In this document: positions 5,205 through 7,537 of the stretch, piece by piece
Layout of the letters: every line of letters begins with the position of its first letter
How positions within the stretch are numbered: the stretch's first letter is position 1
Assembly: GCA_020345705.1 (NCBI GenBank)
Contig: CP070766.1
Span: forward strand, 2,198,420-2,205,956
Direction of reading: 5' to 3'
Length of the DNA stretch: 7,537 nt
Source of the DNA: Candidatus Zixiibacteriota bacterium
GTDB lineage: Bacteria; Zixibacteria; MSB-5A5; GN15; PGXB01
Notes under the pieces: model-generated
The model's database searches: none
What the model was told of the DNA's origin: nothing
Seen by the model: only the letters and a program-made list of their open reading frames with translations
Made by a program: the position numbers and the translations under genes

Positions 5205-5322
5205 AGCCAGTATGACTGCCGCGACATGCTTTTGATGAAGATCGGAGAGGAAAGTGCGACCAAGCCTGTCAGCAGCGACTCTCAATCCTCCGCCTTGCAC
5301 CAATAAGGCAAAACCGGACTAT

Positions 5323-5341
5323 CTTGTCAAGGACAAAATGG
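5323..5341 (-). repeat. Copy 3 of 19-bp motif CCATTTT-N4-TTGACAAG
   Basis: On the minus strand this copy reads CCATTTTGTCCTTGACAAG, with the same four-base gap as copies 1 and 2, followed shortly by GTCCG as in copy 2. If TTGACA is used as a -35, the best -10 at 17 bases is CTTATT, which is weak. It lies about 200 bp upstream of the Cys-rich protein start. Confidence 0.6.
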
Positions 5342-5501
5342 TATATTAATGCGTCGTTCACAGTTACCATAGAAGACGTGTTGATATGATCGTTCGGTCA
5401 CTTCGTTTGAAAAGATGAGGGTTGGACTAAACCCGCGAAACTGTGCTCCATTTCGCCGGATGGTGTTCGCTGTCAGGGCCGGGCCGGCACAATTCCCCGG
5501 T

Positions 5502-6470
5502 TTATTCGTAATCGGATTCGAGGTAGTCCTTGGTCATTGTCTGACGATGGATGCGCTCGGAAAGACGCTTGGAGAATTCGGCCGCGGTATTTTCTCCGTA
5601 AATCTTGAGCATATGGTTCATGGCGATGACCTCCGAAATCACCGTTATGTTCTTGCCCGGCGAAATCGGAATATTGACCTGCGGAATGGAGACACCGAGA
5701 ACGGTTGTACGATGCTCCTCTATTCCCAAGCGCTCATAATCAAGATTATCACTCCACAGCGTCAGATGCACCTCGACCTCGATTCTCTTTTGAAGCCTGA
5801 TGGCTCGTATGCCGAACAGCTTCTCGACGTCTATGATGCCGATGCCTCTTATTTCCATGTGCTGACCGAGCAGCTCCGAACCGGTACCGACTATCAGGTC
5901 AGGCGACTTGCGGGTGATTTTGATGACATCATCGGCCACCAGCCGATGGCCCCGCTCGACCAGGTCAAGGGCGATTTCCGATTTGCCGATGCCGGACCTG
6001 CCGGTATAAAGCAATCCCACACCGTAAACATCAACCAGCGTTCCATGCACCGTAATTGAGGGCGCAAAAATCATATCAAGTATGGCCGATAATCTGGTTG
6101 ACAGTTCGGAGGTGGTCAGCCTAGATGAAAACACCGCCGTTTTATATCGGTCGGCAATAGAAAGAAAATCAATCGGCGGGGTGATCCCCTTGGCTATAAT
6201 CAGGAGGGGCACGTTACTGCCGAATATTTTCTCGCAGGTCTTCATAAGCCGCTCGTGATCGAGCTGATTGATGAAGGACATCTCGGTTTCGCCAAGCACC
6301 TGAGTGCGCTGGCTCGGGAAACGGTCCAGAAAACCGGTCAGCGCCAGCCCCGGGCGATGAACCTCGGCGTTGAGGATTTTCTTTTTGAGACCCTCCTCTG
6401 AGTTCAGGAGGGTCAAATCGAAAAAGTCTTTTCGCTCCGTATAAAACTGCTCCACTGTTAACTCAGCCAT
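5502..6470 (-). CDS. hprK: HPr kinase/phosphorylase
   Basis: HprK uses ATP or pyrophosphate to phosphorylate a serine of the PTS carrier HPr (or a paralogue) and also reverses the reaction, linking carbon or energy state to regulation in the cytoplasm. The 322-residue length is typical. Residues 1 to about 133 form the N-terminal domain and about 134-310 the kinase domain. Visible landmarks are VHG (141-143, with the conserved His), the P-loop GRSGIGKSE (157-165), GHRLVADD (174-181), the family signature MEIRGIGIIDV (205-215), PISPGKN (268-274) and the C-terminal AMNHMLKIYGENTAAEF (283-299). All expected motifs are intact, so it should be active. The ATG at 6470 follows GAGGG by seven bases. 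It has its own promoter and appears monocistronic. No HPr gene is present in the window. The C-terminal tail (KDYLESDYE) is acidic. Confidence 0.95.
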   Translation of the reverse strand: MAELTVEQFYTERKDFFDLTLLNSEEGLKKKILNAEVHRPGLALTGFLDRFPSQRTQVLGETEMSFINQLDHERLMKTCEKIFGSNVPLLIIAKGITPPIDFLSIADRYKTAVFSSRLTTSELSTRLSAILDMIFAPSITVHGTLVDVYGVGLLYTGRSGIGKSEIALDLVERGHRLVADDVIKITRKSPDLIVGTGSELLGQHMEIRGIGIIDVEKLFGIRAIRLQKRIEVEVHLTLWSDNLDYERLGIEEHRTTVLGVSIPQVNIPISPGKNITVISEVIAMNHMLKIYGENTAAEFSKRLSERIHRQTMTKDYLESDYE

Positions 6471-6499
6471 CGGAAAACCCTCTTTGAAAGCTTTGAAAA

Positions 6500-6528
6500 A
6501 TTATAAGCCTGCCGGAGGATTTACGCAA
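6500..6528 (-). promoter_or_regulatory. Sigma-70-type promoter of hprK
   Basis: On the minus strand TTGCGT (6523-6528) is followed after exactly 17 bases by a perfect TATAAT (6500-6505). Transcription would start about seven bases later, near 6493, leaving a leader of about 23 nt that carries the GAGGG ribosome-binding site. It sits immediately after the terminator of the upstream gene, so hprK is probably transcribed on its own. Confidence 0.65.
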
Positions 6529-6530
6529 AT

Positions 6531-6562
6531 AAAAAAAGCCCCCGGCATTTGTCCGCCGGGGG
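6531..6562 (-). terminator. Intrinsic terminator of the PDZ-protein gene
   Basis: On the minus strand CCCCCGGC (6555-6562) pairs perfectly with GCCGGGGG (6539-6546) around an eight-base loop and is followed, after one C, by seven U (6531-6537). It lies 72 nt after the stop codon of the PDZ gene. A second hairpin just before it (6581-6602, stem GGATGCT/AGCATCC) has a loop containing a repeat of GATGCT that can compete for the same partner. Confidence 0.85.
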
Positions 6563-6634
6563 ATTGAAAGGTCCTCGCTTGGATGCTGATGCTAAAGCAT
6601 CCGAACAGCAAGCAGTATTTTTTGTAGCCTGTTT

Positions 6635-7537
6635 TTATTTGAGCTTCTTTTGCAGCTCCCGGAGCTCCTCGCGAAGCTCCTCCATTTCTTCTTCAAGCTC
6701 CTTCATCCACTCCTTCATTTCGACGGCATCGGGCAGGTCCTCATCAAAAGTCCCCCTGAACAACCCCTTCATCCTAGGAAGGACAAAGAAGTCCTCGTCA
6801 GTATCGGGCACGGTGCCGTGCCAGAAGAAATCGTCGGGCGACTCCTCAACTTCAAAGGAGAACTCCATCTGCTCTCTGTTTCGGAGAACTTTCAGGCTGA
6901 CTTTGTCGCCCTCTTCCTTCTCGCGCACGGCTTCTTGCACGTCCGACAATTCGTCAACTTCCGTACCATCAACCTCGACAATCACGTCACCCGCTTTCAG
7001 CCCCGCTTTGCCGGCCGGTGAATCATCCGTGACCTCGGTAATCAGAGCCCCCTTGCCGCCCTTGACGCCGAAGTACTCGCCTAGCTGCGAATTAAGATTC
7101 TCAAGCGTCACCCCGATGTACGAATCGGACAACGACGATTTATACATCTGGAATGACTTGTAGTAATGATTCAGCCCCGGAATCTGGTTTTTCAGGATAT
7201 ACCTTTCGGCGTCCCGGTCATCATCCCGTGACCCGAGTGCAACCGTGATTGACTTCTCCCGGCCTTTGCGGACAATATCAATCTTAACCTCGTCGCCGGG
7301 CTCCCGGCGGCTCACATATCTGACCAGCTCGTCTGAGTCAGCCAACCGGCGGCCGTCAAATCTGAGAATGATATCGCTCTGGCGAAGGCCGGCCTCGTCG
7401 GCGGGAGATCCCGGCACAACCATCTTGATTATAACTCCATAGTCGCGGTCCAGATCGAAGGCCTCTTTAAGGTCGTCATCAACAGTCTGTGTATAGATTC
7501 CCAGCCAAGCATCCGGACCCGGGCCGGCATTGACCCA
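6635..7537 (-). CDS. Double-PDZ-domain protein with C-terminal coiled coil, N-terminus cut by window edge
   Basis: The frame is open to the right edge, so the true start lies outside; the internal Met at 7423 is inside the first PDZ domain and is not the start. The visible 300 residues contain PDZ1 (about 10-105; WLGIYTQT, then GSPADEAGLRQSDIILRFDG), a charged linker, PDZ2 (about 138-233; YIGVTLENL, then DSPAGKAGLKAGDVIVEVDG) and an acidic linker. The last 30 residues form a Glu/Leu/Lys-rich coiled coil (MKELEEEMEELREELRELQ). PDZ domains bind C-terminal or internal peptides and, in the HtrA/DegP family, regulate an attached protease. No protease motif is seen in this part, but one could lie upstream. 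The coiled coil suggests oligomerisation or partner binding. A strong terminator follows the gene. Confidence 0.88.
   Translation of the reverse strand, partial: WVNAGPGPDAWLGIYTQTVDDDLKEAFDLDRDYGVIIKMVVPGSPADEAGLRQSDIILRFDGRRLADSDELVRYVSRREPGDEVKIDIVRKGREKSITVALGSRDDDRDAERYILKNQIPGLNHYYKSFQMYKSSLSDSYIGVTLENLNSQLGEYFGVKGGKGALITEVTDDSPAGKAGLKAGDVIVEVDGTEVDELSDVQEAVREKEEGDKVSLKVLRNREQMEFSFEVEESPDDFFWHGTVPDTDEDFFVLPRMKGLFRGTFDEDLPDAVEMKEWMKELEEEMEELREELRELQKKLK

Larger units (their letters stand above)
5126..5501. other. Intergenic region between the Cys-rich protein gene and hprK
   Basis: The region holds the G8 tract, the sigma-54-like element (5189-5204) and the third copy of the 19-bp motif (5323-5341). 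It also holds a 6-bp hairpin GCGAAA/TTTCGC (5435-5456) and a GC-rich block (5476-5488) identical over 13 bp to 821-833. Two short opposing frames are open: plus 5193-5306 (37 codons from ATG) and minus 5300-5145 (51 codons from GTG). Neither has a usable Shine-Dalgarno, so neither is called a gene. No clear intrinsic terminator for hprK was found. Confidence 0.5.

Noticed and set aside
5240..5275. GAGGAAAGT-like string reminiscent of the conserved RNase P RNA core
   Set aside because: The remaining conserved RNase P RNA elements and pairings are absent nearby; the short match is chance.
5415..6059. 214-codon plus-strand frame
   Set aside because: It is the antisense shadow of hprK, which carries the complete family motifs on the minus strand.
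6549..7163. 204-codon Ser-rich plus-strand frame
   Set aside because: The Ser-rich composition is the antisense reading of Glu/Lys-rich coiled-coil and PDZ codons of the minus-strand gene.

Overview
The window looks like chromosomal DNA from a free-living, probably uncultured Gram-negative bacterium of moderate G+C. The supporting signs are a likely lipoprotein, classical signal peptides, a sigma-54 activator, HPr kinase and a double-PDZ protein. The lineage cannot be fixed from this sequence; a deltaproteobacterium-like or FCB-group candidate phylum such as Zixibacteria would fit, but this is only an impression. All convincing genes lie on the minus strand, and an unusually large share of the window, about 2 kb, carries no clear protein gene.

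Layout, left to right. Positions 1-592 hold the 5' part of a lipoprotein-like beta-propeller gene that runs off the left edge. Positions 593-1636 form a gene-poor kilobase with a leader hairpin, a dense array of perfect inverted repeats (1138-1263) and a long GC-rich hairpin (1374-1413). Positions 1637-3787 encode a 716-residue regulator with an N-terminal TPR-like sensor, a sigma-54 AAA+ domain and a Fis-type HTH. A 93-residue exported protein gene (3822-4103) lies 34 nt upstream of it in the same direction. After an intergenic stretch with repeated motifs and a possible plus-strand small membrane ORF comes a gene for a 146-residue exported protein with seven cysteines (4685-5125). A 376-nt intergenic stretch separates this from hprK (5502-6470), which has its own sigma-70 promoter. 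To the right are a strong intrinsic terminator and the 3' part of a double-PDZ, coiled-coil protein gene (6635-7537) that runs off the right edge.

The most interesting part is 1637-5341. A 19-bp motif, CCATTTT-N4-TTGACAAG on the minus strand, occurs twice upstream of the small exported protein/TPR-regulator pair and once upstream of the Cys-rich exported protein gene. This suggests that the two transcription units share a promoter or operator architecture and form one regulon. TPR domains bind exported peptides in the RRNPP quorum-sensing receptors. A small exported protein encoded immediately before a TPR-sensor activator therefore raises the possibility of a peptide-sensing circuit built on a sigma-54 activator. 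That is inference; no peptide, target promoter or export machinery is demonstrated here.

hprK and the PDZ gene look like ordinary chromosomal neighbours with separate transcription. No tRNA, rRNA, CRISPR array, insertion sequence or phage gene was recognised.
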